From Cristatella mucedo (Eukaryota; Bryozoa; Phylactolaemata; Cristatellidae): a stretch of 64,000 bases of DNA. Positions 37,640 through 59,480 of the stretch are shown here, piece by piece. Position numbers and translations under genes: made by a program. The notes under the pieces were generated by a model. It was not told the DNA's origin. It did no database searches and worked only from the letters and a program-made list of their open reading frames with translations. The stretch spans positions 18,233,001 to 18,297,000 of the forward strand of contig WPIO01000001.1 in NCBI GenBank assembly GCA_009760855.2, given 5' to 3'. How positions within the stretch are numbered: the first letter of the stretch is position 1; each line of letters starts with the position of its first letter.

Positions 37640-39575
37640 AAGCACCGGAGAAAGCTTAAATTAGCTGACACGCTCGACGAGTTTGCACCTCTGACAAAGC
37701 GAACTGTGCCCTCGCCCGGACGGCCTATGGTTTACCACAGACATTAAACTAGCCGGGTCTGCTAAGCGCAAGCTTGAAAAAACATACAAAAGATCTGTCC
37801 ATCGACAGGCATATGAAGACTATTGTATGTCGTACCAATCGATCCTAGCAAAGGCCAAGTCTAGCTTCTATAGAAACATTGTTGAATCACAGATGCACAA
37901 TCCAAAAATGCTGATGTCGACGATAAACCATCTCCTCAACCGCTCCCAGATTAGCTCCTTACCTGATGATCCTAGTGATGATCTAGCCGATTGCTTCTCT
38001 CGATTCTGTGTGCAGAAGATAGACAAGATCCGAGAGTCCATCCCTGCGATGACAACATCCCCACTAGAATGCTGCTCCCCGATTCCTGGCTGCACCTCAA
38101 TGTCTACATTTAAGCAGGTCACTAGTGATCTAGTCCTGAAGTTCGTATTCCAATCAAAGAAGACAACAATTCCTCTGGACCCTATTCCCACTGCCCTGAC
38201 CATACGTTGCATTGATCTGTTGCTGCCATGCATAACTAACATCATTAATATGTCATTAGCCTCAGGTCATGTCCCAGTACCTTTCAAAAAAGCTGTCGTC
38301 AGGAAGTTAATCCACCCAAGCACGAAGTTAATCCGACCGAATGCACAGTAGGCACGCGTGGGTAATCTTGGCGAAACTAGTTTGGAGAGTGAGCTTGCTT
38401 AGTTGCCTGGGCAATCCTGCAGCGTCGTGGTGAAGTACGAAGTGGAACGGAAGTGTCGACTTCTCAAGAAAACGACACTGGACCAAGAGAACTTAAGCAA
38501 CTACCGCCCAGTCTCCCTTCTACCATTCCTATCAAAGACACTGGAACGGGTCGTGGCAGACCAGCTGAACTCATATATCGAAACTTCAAACCTTGCTAGT
38601 AAGTTCCAGTCTGGTTTTAGAGCTAATCACTCCACAGAGTCAGCATTGCTTAGGATATACAACGATCTACTTAGGAATGCAGACATGGGTAGAGTGTCTC
38701 TGCTTGTTTTGCTTGATCTTTCGGCAGCTTTTGATACTGTCGATCACAAAGTTCTTCTAGAGCGCCTCTCATCTCGCCTAGGCATCACTGGCACTGCTGT
38801 GCAATGGTTCAGGTCCTATCTCAGTGGGAGACTCCAGAGTATTGACGTGAATGGACAAAGATCATCCGAGGTACCTCTGAAATATGGGGTACATCAGGGT
38901 TCCGTGCTAGGTCCGGTTCTTTTCACAGTTCATACTCTGCCTCTTGCTGATGTGATTGCCAAGCGCAATCTAGGCTTTCACTTCTATGTGGACGACACTC
39001 AGTTGTACCTTTGCTTTGATCGCTCCCAGCCTCCGAGCACCTCGAATTCTCTCAACTCACTTGCTGCATGTATTCATGACATTCGTACATAGATGGCAGC
39101 AAATTTTCTAAAACTAAACGATGATAAAACCAACTTACTAGTCATGGGCAAACCCAGTGTGATTCAGAAATTGGAAAGTCTAACGCTCAAAATTTTCTCT
39201 GCCAGCATATCTCCTGTTGAATCAGCTCGAAATCTAGGTGTCATGTTCCAAAGTGACCTCTCGTTAGACGACCACATCAGCTCCACAGTCAAATCTGCCT
39301 ACTTTCAGCTACATAACATTGCTAAAATTCGGGCTTGTTTAGATAAGGATACCACGTCCAAGTTGGTCCATGCATTCGTGACATCACGTCTCGACTTCTG
39401 CAACTCACTGCTTACTGGCCTACCGCCATGTACGATCAGGTGATTGCAGCTTGTACAAAACTCTGCAGCTAGGCTTGTCTGTCGTGAGTGTCGGAGTTGC
39501 CACACTTTCAAGTGCCTAGAACAAGATTCAGTTCTTTCTCTGATGGCGCTATACAAATATATTATTATTATTATT
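37640..39575 (+). mobile_element. Longest LINE A copy (reverse transcriptase, L2/CR1-like)
   Basis: The protein runs from the linker before the reverse transcriptase through the finger region (NYRPVSLLPFLSK, near 38500), [20 protein letters not shown] (near 38705), GVHQGSVLGP (near 38890), the catalytic YVDDTQLY (near 38985) and the thumb (SRLDFCNSLL, near 39385). Damage is light: a foreign 142-bp piece at 38303-38444, TAG at 39090 where a Trp codon is expected, TGA at 39441, and an internal deletion from about 39505 to the 3' tail. The 5' half with the endonuclease is missing. It copies RNA into DNA at nicked sites in autonomous relatives. Confidence 0.92.
38303..38444 (-). pseudogene. Copied fragment of lipocalin gene 3 3' end inside LINE A
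   Basis: 142 bp match 41677-41818 with about nine differences by eye. The match covers the last 15 codons of lipocalin 3 exon 4 (minus strand), its stop (TAG there, TAA here) and about 95 bp of downstream sequence with the twice-repeated AAGTTAATCC word. It splits the LINE A frame just before the finger region. There are no flanking exons or poly-A, so this is a local DNA copy and not a retrocopy of a mature transcript. Confidence 0.85.
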
Positions 39576-41308
39576 ATTTTGCAGTCAACCGACTAATGGT
39601 GGACCTTTTCAAATCTTTAAATAAATTAAAGATCGTTCGTAAATTTAATAAAACAGGGGCGAAAAACATTGTTGTCACCTTAAAAAGCTTTCTTGGAATA
39701 CAGCGAAGTTCATTTAATTCTCGGAAGAAATTGTGAGCACCCCGACTTAAGAAAGCTGCACAATGGATGAGAGCTCTGAGGTACACGGAGCACGAGTAGA
39801 TCCCGGACCGGACGCGGATCCTGCTCTGAGAGCCGCCCGCGAAGCGTGAGCGAGCTGCTTTTAGAGGTGGGCTGCTGCAGTAGTGCACTGTAGTGTCCTG
39901 AGCTAGGAGCGGTTCTCGCGGCACATATTTGCTGTCGCTTAGCGACGACGCTTAGCGACATACGGCCGGTCCGCTTTCTACGCTCGAAGGCATCGCTTTA
40001 TGAGGAGCGCACGGCATTTTGCTTCATTTTATACGTCGCTCCGCACGCCGCCCGCCCGAGCCATGTCTTCCATGCCGCCGCGCCATCCGCCATCATTGCT
40101 CGCTCGCTCGCTCGGGGGGGGGGCAGACTCGAGCCATCGGCCATCGGCACGAGAACGAGTATGCCGCGCTAGCATGGCCTCTATTGAGCACGGCGTACTC
40201 GTAACTTAGGATGTCTTGAATGCGTCGCAGTGAGTTAGTTAGAACTGTGCGCTTCAGCTATCCACCTGTGCAATACGCGCGCGCCCGCAGTGAGCCAGTC
40301 TGCGAAATCCAAGATGAGCTACTTCGGCTTGGCAGATGCACCGCCATTAGCGCTCGTCGCCTAGTTTGGTCAGCACTGAAATGTTTTGCAATTGCATTGC
40401 TTGTAATGATTAGTTTGCCTTCGGCGCTCGAGGCCAGATTCGACATTGAGAACGATCATTAAATGTGATTGTGTTATAAATCCCGTGGGGCGCAGCTCCC
40501 CGCCCATCGGAGATTCCGCCTTAACTTGCAACGTTTGGCTCAAAGATAACCTATTTGAGTGCATCCATTTAGCCTTCGTAAATTTTTCATAACAATGACT
40601 TTTCCTGGTTAAATTCTAGAGCAAAATATGAACACATAAACATATGTACATATATGCACGACAGTATGTATGAAAAATAAAAAGCTACAAATATATGCTC
40701 TATATATCTATATCTATATGTAAATATATATATACCCCTAAAAGCTAGTTTATTAGACCTTTAGTTTGTCCGCTGTCCTACACAGATGTCTAATTTACCT
40801 GAGAAAATATTTATAGTACTGCTACGACGGTACAGCGACTATGAGTGTCAAAAAAGAACAAAAATTGGAGACAACTTTTTCTAATTTGCAAATGTAGCTG
40901 TACAGGCACTCTCATACCACATTTTCTTATTTTAAATTACGCTGTTAAAGTTGATCAAAGGTTGGCCATGGCATTCCAGCAGTTGGCGCTATCCTTTCGC
41001 CTTGTCGCCCGAAGAGACGACTGGCGCTTCCGGCGTAGCCGCTTGGACCTGCTGAGTGGGCGTATTAGAAAGCTGCCAATGTGAGCGAGAGTGACCGGAA
41101 GTCATGATGCGCCTACCTTTGGTAAATGGTGGACATGCATAAATAGAATCGACGTGCTATTTTTCGTGGGGGGCGTACTACATAGCTAATATCAACTCTA
41201 AGCTTGGCAGTCAGTAGGGCGGGCTCACCAGCTGATGCTGCGGACACTCAGGCCCGCCATCCAAAGCCAAGTTTATGCTTTTCCGTGATTTGTCACTAGT
41301 GCAAGCAA

Positions 41309-41312
<4 letters not shown>
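39576..41312. other. Unassigned, CpG-rich in the first half
   Basis: 39760-40330 is CpG-rich with a TTAGCGACGACGCTTAGCGAC duplicated word near 39937-39960 and a poly-G run; 40600-40740 is AT-rich with TATA/ATAC words. No exon is supported. An 80-codon frame at 40220-40462 has a hydrophobic stretch but no recognisable family. Confidence 0.3.
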
Positions 41313-41400
<88 letters not shown>

Positions 41401-41408
41401 GCATATAT
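41313..41408 (+). repeat. (TA)n microsatellite
   Basis: About 45 TA units interrupted by CAGATATATACATA. It lies 370 bp downstream of the lipocalin 3 stop codon. Confidence 0.95.
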
Positions 41409-41772
41409 AATTGAGTGAGTATAAATTTGTGTTTGCGAGTGGAAAAGCAAAGCGGCAGCCAGTTGGAATCCGGAAGTTGAAAGTACTGCCCTATTTACAA
41501 TTTCGCCTCATCAAAGTAAAGCAGAAACGGTATAATTGCAACGTTATCTTTTCGTACAATTTCTGCACGCGCCTGCGCATGCCAATTTTGCAGGCAGTAC
41601 CGTGCAGCGCGGGCAACGAGGGCGTAGTAGTGGGCGTAGGGTGCAGAAGCTGTGGGTGGGGTGGGGGGTGGTTCGCGAAGTTAATCCGACCAAGCACGAA
41701 GTTAATCCGACCGAATGCACAGTAGGCGCGCGTGGGTAACCTTGACGCAACTAGTTTGGAGAGTGAGCTTGC

Positions 41773-51477
<9,705 letters not shown>

Positions 51478-51939
51478 GGCGGCCGTGTCGCGACGGGCAC
51501 CGTCTGGCGATCCTGACTGTTTAGGTCGTCGGCGTGCGGAGCTATCGGGCAGCTCCTCACCCATTGGCTGCAAGTGTGGCGCACATGCGCGCGCAGGCCT
51601 CGGGTCGCATCGGTCGCCCTGTCGGCCGCCGCTCTCGCACCGGCCGATCCCGCCTTTCGCTTATTTTCGTAGGGCTGGAAGCTATTGGTCTATATTCTAA
51701 AGAGTGCCGACGTAGCAAAAGGCGATAAAAGGGAGCTGCTCCACGCCTCGACGGATGTGCAAATAGCCAAGCGAAGCCGGGCATTGACACGATCGAAAGC
51801 AGAACAGACTCGGCTGCGACGGCGGCGTGAATGGGTGGGGCGCGCATTACGGCGGCGAAGCGTAAAGCGCGCACCGTCTCCGAGAATCGATCGGCGCCGG
51901 AGAGCATCCGAGTGGGGGCGCTGCATCCTTAACGGGCGG

Positions 51940-52200
51940 CGATTGCCGAAGCGGTAACAGGTGCGGCGGCGCGCTCCTCGCGGCGCAGGAGGTCGTGCGT
52001 TCGAGTCCGGCAGATGGCGATCCTAGCTATTGCCAACTGCAAGCAGTGGTGACAGAGCCGTTAAGGCAAAGCGCCTAGAAAGAGATTAAGTTCTCTGAGG
52101 GCGCTTTATCAAGTGCAATGTTATTATTATTATTATTAAGGCTCTTCTGCAGCTATACAAATGAGGCTGTTTAATAGGCTAACATTTACGTATTTATCCT
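51940..52200 (+). mobile_element. SINE2 copy split by a tail-only LINE A
   Basis: The head (GTCGTGCGTTCGAGTCCGGC) and body end at GAGCCGTTAAGGC, then a 68-bp LINE A tail follows, then GGCTCTTCTGCAGCTATAC and GAGGCTGTTTAATAGGCTA resume the SINE. Confidence 0.88.
52068..52135 (+). mobile_element. 68-bp LINE A tail insertion with target-site duplication
   Basis: Only the AAAGCGCCTAGAAAGAG to ATT-repeat tail is present. TTAAGGC flanks both sides (52061-52067 and 52136-52142). An extreme 5' truncation, or tail-only mobilisation. Confidence 0.92.
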
Positions 52201-53462
52201 GAAAGAAAATGCGTGGAGCAGCTCGCTCCCAACGCGGAAGCAATGCGCACCCTCGCCTTACAGCCAGCAATCACTAGCAGCGGCATACACGCTTGACCTC
52301 TTGACTCATTCGATGCACGTGACCTGGAGGCAAAGTCATAGTATCCATTGCTGTCCACCGCCGAGCGCACCGAATTGAATCGAGGCAATGCGTTCTTTTG
52401 ACATAGGTATTTTTCGCTTTCCTCGCAGCAGAAAAATCTCCCTGCCTCGGCGAAACCCTTCACGCAAGACACGCTCACTGGCAATAACAGCGGACACGAT
52501 TGCCGCATGCTCAAATATCCGACCCTCTTCCATTCTATGGACAGTAAGGTGGCGGCGGAAAGTCATCGTCTCTTTCTGAGGGGCGGCCAAAAGGCAGTAC
52601 CGTAAAGGAGCCGCATGTCGATTCGTAGGGAAACTGTAGTAGGGTAACTGTAGGGTAACAAATGATCAGCCGGGCAATAACCGACCAAGTATTGCTCGCG
52701 GTTCCTGAATCATAACGACTAAGAACAGGTTATGCCAAAGTCCGCGGCCAGGCGGTATAAAAAAAACGTAAGTCACGTGGCAGGCAGCGGGCCGGGCTCT
52801 CTAGGCGCTGAGCTCAGCCCGCGGTGGTGGCGGAGGGGCGTTTCGAGCGCTCGAGGCGTCTCGCCGGTCGGCAGCTCAGCGTGGCTCAGGGCGCCGCGCG
52901 ACAGCCACTGCACGCCGCCATGGCCGATGCTGGACGGCGCCTGTGACTAACTCACCGTCGCCATCAAATAGACTCACTTCTCTACGCTACGAGCACGGAC
53001 TTTTTATCGTGGAACACGGACAAGGACAGCGCGACGCGCGACGGCGCCGTCTGCTCTCGCTACGCGCTCACAGCTTTAGCTTTAGCGTCTTCCCACTTGT
53101 AGCCACCTGCGAGGTGGCATTGCTCACTGGAGGCTCGTACAGGGAGACTCGAGCTCCCTCCGCAGGATACGCTTGCGCAGCGGCTACGGCGTCACGCCAC
53201 GCCCGACGGGCTTAGCAGCGCTCCCCTGAGCTAGCCAGAGCGAGTCGGCGGACCGGAAGCACATTAACTGCTGCTGACTTCTGGTACTGGGAAGGATTCC
53301 AGGCTTAAGTGCGACCGCCTACACAAACATAGCGTGTAAATCCTCAAGCTAGCGTGACTGAGTGCTGACCGCCTTGGGTTGCTCACTCTGTGAAGTTCCG
53401 AGGCCGCTGAATTAGCAACGGCTCGATTTCTCGACCCAGCGAATGGCGACTCGTAGAATACT
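52201..53462. other. Unassigned, with a CpG-rich block at 52770-53260
   Basis: No gene or known element. The CpG-rich block resembles 63640-64000 in several words (TCTCTACG/TCTCTGCG near GACTTTTTATC), suggesting a dispersed GC-rich repeat. Its apparent frames on both strands are not supported. Confidence 0.35.
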
Positions 53463-53535
53463 AATATTAATAATAATAGTAATAATAATGCATTTATTTA
53501 GCGCCCTCCAAGAACTGAATCTCTTTGTAGGCGCT
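53463..53535 (-). mobile_element. LINE A tail fragment
   Basis: Reverse complement of the tail: AATAATAATGCATTTATTTA, GCGCCCTCCAAGAACTG, CTCTTTGTAGGCGC. It abuts the next SINE2 head-on. Confidence 0.8.
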
Positions 53536-53710
53536 GCGTACCTAAACTCTTGGGTATGGTAGAGAGTTAGTAGATTCTCCGTAACACACTCGGTTCGAAT
53601 CCTGCGGTGGGCCATCCTTTATCGCCACTGCAAGCGGTGGTAATAGTCGTAAAAGGCTCTTCTGTCGCTATACAAAAAGAGGCTGTTAAATCAGCTAGTA
53701 CTTATTTATT
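53536..53710 (+). mobile_element. SINE2 copy
   Basis: Box B CACTCGGTTCGAATCCTGC, body CATCCTTTATCGCCACTGC, tail GAGGCTGTTAAATCAGCTAG and a TTATTTATTTA end. Confidence 0.85.
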
Positions 53711-55524
53711 TATTTTATTCAGCTGCATTCCATTAGCTAGCACAGGTAGTGCGACTGAACAGCAATGACTGAAGAGCAATCTTACCGAGAAGGCAACTAT
53801 AGAGCGAGTGATGGTGTGTCGCTCGCTCATTTCACGTCCTGTTTAGGTGTCACGTATTGCAAGAGTTTTTAAATGTTTTATTTTTAGTTTCGGACCCATT
53901 TGAAAATCTAATTTGGGCTATGGACGCCTCCCTAGAAAAAAGCACATGAGCACAACTTTGCATGCTATGTTATATTCTGTACCCAGGCTAGGCTCGGTTG
54001 GCTGGGACCGGATGGCTGTAATGAGGGTCACCGGCTAGGCCGGGGTCGGACCTACGGCATGGCCGGATGTGTGCGGTGACGCGAGTTCACCAGGGCTCTT
54101 GGGTAGGAGAAGTTGGCCAAGTAAGTCGTGGTGTTGGAGGCTCCCGGTCTGGCCGAGTTATGCACCTGGATTCGTGCATGCGTGCTCTGGCGATGCTGCC
54201 ACGCACGCAAGGCGATGGGTACCCAAGGCCCGAGCGGAGCTGGATAGCTCGCTCGTTGTTGAGACTTGTATATTCCGCGTTCCCCGCGTAGCGTGTTCGT
54301 GACCCCCTCCCCCTGTGTGTTGGCGTCTTTCGGTGGAAGCTCACGACTGTGGTAGTTGTCGACTCGGACTAGCCAAGCAGTTATTCAGCCAGCCGGGTTT
54401 TGGACGGCGTACGCTCGTACTGTTGGATTCGGAGTCGGTACAACGACAGGACTGCAGAAGCCGACTGACCCCAACTAACATGTTTGTTCGCGCTTGCTGC
54501 GTCGTCTTGCGCCCCCATAGTATACTGTGTATATGACCCTCCCTGTAGACTTTTTTAGTTTCCCTGTTGTTGTTGGCGCAAGCGTTATTATAAAGAGGTT
54601 TAACCTGACGGCCGCTCGTCTTACCCTAGCTCAGCGGCATGGCGAGTGGCAGCGTGGCCGGAGTATGGCTAGGGTTTGGCGGGAACTAGCCTCTGACCTT
54701 GGAACTCGGCTACAATACTTTATTTAGTTAAATTCGATAGCCCAGTACACGACTTAGCCAAAGTATGAACAAAGAACAAAATCTTAGCATGACATTATTT
54801 TCCTTAATATTTTTGTGCAAAATTTAACAGCCATCCCTTGATTAAATGAAATACAATTATCATGTTCAACTATGAAAATACAAACTTTAATTCTGCTAAA
54901 AGATCTATTTTGATGAGAATGTTGTTCTTGCTAGCTTGTATAAGAAGATTAAACTGCCCAGTGATCTTTGACAACGTAACACTAATGTCATCCTTGACAT
55001 TGAATCGGTATTTACTTTTCTTTTTTATAGAAACTTGTGCTGAAAACCCCTACTCCCAAAGTTATATAGCGATAAATTGAATCAGAGCACCCTTAGATCG
55101 GTCCCCCTGACGAATATTGGCTTATTTCAACGCATATCAGAATTCGCCAAGGCTGTTCGAGTTGAATTTTGCTACGGTCTACATTCTTAAGGCAGTAATT
55201 CCTGGGCAAGGAGAAGTTTGCCAGTCAATGATTGAGGATTACGGCTCAGAGTGCGGATTTTCGCAGCAGAGCTCGTGACTTTGCTTTTTTAGTTAATATC
55301 GGTCAGAGTTTTGCTGGAGCATTATTTAGGCCACCGTTCGCTGTTCAATCCTTAAGAGGCAAGTAGCTGCGATTGAATTCAAGCCCGCATTGCTGATACC
55401 CTACTGCACAGTAACAGCCGGTCCTCTGTTCTAACAGCATCCGGTACAGAGGCTTCCAAATACATGTATGATAGCGTTTCCATTTTAAGGGTATTAAATT
55501 GGCTGAAACAGCCCTACCCCGTGA
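53711..55524. other. Unassigned 1.8 kb
   Basis: GC-rich from about 54000 to 54720, AT-rich after. It could hide an LTR or a 5' region, but I find no terminal repeat pair, primer-binding site or protein motif. Short frames near 54862-55080 are unrecognised. Confidence 0.25.
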
Positions 55525-56185
55525 CTCTTAATAAAAAATAATAATAGTACACTTGATATAGCACCCTCAAAGAACTGAATCTCTTTCTAGGCACTTTACA
55601 TTTGTTGCAAAGGAAGCACGATCGAACTATCAGTGATAGCATGCTCAATAAACAACGAGAATAACATTTTTTGGGGCGACATGAACAGGGTCAGCATGCA
55701 AATGTAGTTAGTGGCAGTATGCACAGCGTCTGCATGCATAAGCACATTAAGGAAGAATCACAGAGACCCACTACATGCAGTCATAAATAGATGCGTTTTT
55801 AGTTTCTCTTTAATTGCTGACAAGTCAATAGATGTGACGCAGATCGAAAGTGAGTTCCAGGCTTTGGGAGCATACGAGCTAAAGGCACGGATCTCCAAAG
55901 AATTTGAGATTCGTACGGGGTATAGGTAAAAATTAGATTCCGAAAGCGGGTGATTCGATGCTTAGCCTGGTGTGGCAGTAGATCTGATAGGTAGGCTGGA
56001 GCTAAAGAATGAAGAAACCTAAAAGTGAGTGACAAAAAATTGAAGTCGATGCGTTGCTTGACTGGGACCCAGTGCAGGTTGGTGAGAAGTGGTGTGGTGT
56101 GGCAACTGCAACACTCACGACAGACAAGCCTGGCTGCAGAGCTCTGCACCAACTGTATGTGCCTGAGCGACACCGTTACCATCTA
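55525..56185 (-). mobile_element. LINE A 3' end, reverse orientation
   Basis: On the minus strand it encodes LVQSSAARLVCRECCSC, then the LHWVPVKQRIDF block and PAYLSDLLPHQAKHR, and reads through a frameshift to the 3' UTR and tail (complement GCACCCTCAAAGAACTGAAT at 55561). The only long LINE A in this orientation. Confidence 0.88.
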
Positions 56186-57491
56186 TAAATTAGTTACTGT
56201 CTTTGCAGTGTTTACATTAATGTAATCTTTCCTTTTTTTATTGTAGTCCTGTCCGGTTCTTCGAGCTGCTAAGGCAGCAGCGCGCCAGGCGCTACCCGCG
56301 CGCGGAAGCAGCGTCCCACGCAGAGAAGACGTGGCCGGCCAAGGTCGCTCGCTCATGCTCTCCTCTCCCTAACGACGGGATTCTCTCCGTTCATTGCGCT
56401 GTCAATGCCCAACCACATCGGACCATTTCATCGTTAATTTATCTGCCGCATGATAGGAAACCGACGCCTTCTCTCCCTTAGAGGCAACGATGCGCAATCT
56501 CGCGCTCCCCGGTACTCTCGCTCCTCGACGCGTGAGCGTTGTAGTGAGCGGAGCCTCCGGTCCTTGCATCCCCGCTCGGCGGCTTAGTGAAGCTGAAAGA
56601 AAAGCTCGGCAACGAAGCCGTTGGAAAAAGCCTATCAGAGAAGCTACGAGAAGTCTCTTTGTGCAGTGGCTGCTCGATCGCGCGCGCTGAGCGGGAAGAG
56701 CTATTATGAACGTGGCGTAGCGGCTTCCACTTCCGGACAGAACAAGGTCGCAAACGCGGCGCTCGTACGTTTCTAGTCTCTGCCGACGTGCGACGAATGT
56801 CGGCGAGGCCCTGAATCTTGTTTCATGGCACATGCGACTAGCAAGTACAATGCACGCAGGTATGCCGACATTATTATAACAATAGACGCGGCAGTAGCGA
56901 AGAGCATTCATGCCTTAGGATAACAATTATACGTCCACATCGTAGACGAGTCTATTTGCCATGGACCGATGGTTGCAGGCATTCAACACTGGCCATGGCA
57001 TGCAACAACTCTGGTAAGGCTCAAAGCCTAGAGCTTAAATCAGCTCAACTTCCGGAGCACCAAATCCTGCTTATGACAATGTTTCTGCTTGTTTGCTGCC
57101 TTGACCGTAGATTATCGCACAATTAATTTCTTGCCACTTTGCAATCAGCGTAAAGAAATCCTCGCAGTATGACCACAACTGCTGTCACTGTAAATTCGTT
57201 CGTACATTGAGAATGCTTTCATCAACGCCGGGGATGGAAGCAGCTCGTGAAAGTATTTATTGACAGACCTAAAAGAAAAACACAGACGCATATGCTATCG
57301 GTATGCGTATGCGTTTAGTGCGACTTCAACCCATAATGACTCGCATTGACTCTCCTTGTCTGGCCACTGGTAGAGGTTCTGGCAGCTTCTGCGTTGTCTC
57401 TTCTGCTTTAGCCGATTCCATCGAGCCCGAGCTTTACTGAAAAGGTCAGCTGCAGCTGCATGTGAGGCCGAACACTACGCCTCTCTGTCGC
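56186..57491. other. Unassigned, CpG-rich to about 56800
   Basis: A 169-codon minus-strand frame covers 56402-56911, but it shows no domain and overlaps other frames, as expected in CpG-rich DNA. Nothing is recognised from 56900 to 57490. Confidence 0.3.
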
Positions 57492-58231
57492 CTGTCGATA
57501 TTGCTCAATAGTCTTTCTACGGGGTTCAAATCAGGCGAATGGCGGGGCTACTGCAGCAGCAGCACCAAATGAGGATTCATCAAAAAGAAGGATTTGAATG
57601 GCCAGGGAAAACAGATAGAGTGAGAGCTTAAAAGGAGGACAAGCTTACCGACGCGCCGAGCAAGTTGCGTGTGCGTGTCTAGTGACAGCCCCCTTTTTTG
57701 ACTGACTGGGGAGAAGCTGCTGCGTCGGCGGGCTGCTGCCGGGGCTGTCAGCCACTTCCACTCCTATCGCAGGAACCGGCGGCGGTCACGCGAGAAGGCA
57801 AAGGCTAAATAATCCTAACAACCACCTGCAGTGACTAGTTCCTTTTAATTCTCTTATGATGCAACCTGTAAAGCTACCATGTGAGGCTTGATTTGGCCCA
57901 ACCCGTACGCAGGTGCTGGTTTACCGTTCACAATCACTCCATTATAATGCAAGTTTTACCAGAGACACGTGAGATTGCTCAGCGATGTCGCAGGTGGTCA
58001 GAGGCTTAGGTTTGCCACCTTCTACTTTGTCTTGTCTTGTCTGACCTCAACGCCGGTTGATTTAAGTTGGGCTGTGACTGCTTGAGATATCCGTCTTCTA
58101 AGTTCGCTTGCGACCGTCTGAAATACTGAACTTCGACAGCGTTGATGAATCCTCATTTGGTGCTGCTGCTGCAGTAGCCCCGCCATTCGCCTGATTTGAA
58201 CCCCTTAGAAAGACTATTGAGCATCGACAGC
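57492..58231. mobile_element. Inverted pair of DDE-transposase fragments
   Basis: 57492-57581 and 58144-58231 are almost perfect reverse complements. On the plus strand the right arm reads PRHSPDLNPLE, the signature around the third catalytic acid of Tc1/mariner-like transposases; the left arm reads it on the minus strand. The 560 bp between holds no intact frame. Fragments only; no terminal repeats were found. Confidence 0.6.
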
Positions 58232-58494
58232 GCATTTACGGTAAATAAAACTCTACTGTCCTATCGCAGGATTATCGCCTCGTGCGTGCACTCTTCGACG
58301 GCGCCTGAATTAAGAGGAAGTATGATGAATGCAGCACGTCATTCCTAGCTATGCAAAGCAGTGCAGAAAGTTGCCGCTCACTCCGAGACTTTTTCCTCTT
58401 AGCAACGTCTCAACGTTGGTCGGTTGTGGCTCCGCGGTTTCACTGCAGCGCTTTATCTGAGGGCGTGCTTTGATAAGAGTAGACAGCCGAACTA

Positions 58495-59480
58495 GTTCAC
58501 CCGCTTGTGACACGGCGTCTAGATTGTTGCAATCCCTTTTATTCAGGACTCCCGGCAGATGCCCTCAATCGTCTGCAGCTTGAGTTTGAAACCTCAGCAG
58601 CTCGTCCAATCTATCGCTAACAGAGTAGCTGCTATACGACTCGCTTTTGTCCGAGCTTCACAGGCTCTCCGTTATTAGCTGAGTCAACAGCCTCATTTGT
58701 ATAGCGGCAGATGAAGAAGAAGAAGAAGGAATAAAGAGAGAAGAAGAAGAGGGCCGAAAGAAGAAAGAAGAGCCTTAAAGGCTGTTACGATTCCTTGCCT
58801 TTAGCAATAAAGGATCGCTCACTGCAGGATTCGAACCCTCGACCTGGGACTTGATGAGCGAGTCTCCTGTGCTATCGCGGTGCTTATCACTGTGCTATCG
58901 CGGTCCTTATCATGCGTCGAATCAATTCCTCGAAGACCCTTCGTCCGGCCCTAAAGGTCACTTCGCTCGCTTGCATCAGGCTATCTTAGCCGACCTCCTC
59001 GCTCCTCCCGTCACGTGCTCTCGAACCGGCCACATCATGCCTCGGCATCGAGTCATCTAGTCGTCCTTTGAATTCGACGGAAATATCATGTCGGCGATCG
59101 AGCCTTCAGCTCATACGGCACTCGCTTCCGACGACAGTAAATACCCGCCAATCATGTTCCATCAGTTTGTAAGCCTCAGCAGCCAAGGAGCATCTGTTCC
59201 GGAAGGCTGCTTTCCCTTCGCTTTCCCTTCGTGAACAAATCCTTTCCACTTAAGCGTTTAGTGTGATTTCCCTGCGATTCGTCTTCTGTGTGCTTGTGCG
59301 TGCTGACACTAAACGCACTTGCATGCTGACCCTGTGCATGTCACCCCTAACCTTGTTAATCTGTATTCAACAAGGTACCACTAACCATTCGATCGTGCTT
59401 CGCTTACTGCAATTGTAAAGCGCCTAGAAATAGATTGATTTCTCTGAGGGCGCTTTATAAAGTGTATTAATATTATTATT
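58495..59480 (+). mobile_element. LINE fragment of a diverged subtype, split by SINE2
   Basis: 58520-58600 encodes text like RLDCCNPFYSGLPADALNRLQ, the thumb region of L2/CR1 reverse transcriptases. After a SINE2 at 58670-58885 the element resumes, much decayed, and ends in a LINE A-type 3' UTR and tail (AAAGCGCCTAGAAATAGATT at 59416). Coding similarity to LINE A is low, so this may be a third family sharing the tail. Confidence 0.65.
58670..58885 (-). mobile_element. SINE2 copy with internal GAA expansion
   Basis: Minus strand SINE2 (TTAGCTGAGTCAACAGCC tail, GGATTCGAACCCTCGACC box B complement). The body contains an AGAAGAAGAAG expansion at about 58707-58772, and the head has a duplicated GTGCTATCGCGGT.CTTATCA word. 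Confidence 0.8.

Noticed and set aside
54000-54720. Possible LTR or gene promoter
   Set aside because: No matching second LTR, primer-binding site, polypurine tract or protein fragment within reach.
56402-56911. 169-codon minus-strand frame
   Set aside because: CpG-rich DNA with overlapping open frames; no domain or signal recognised.
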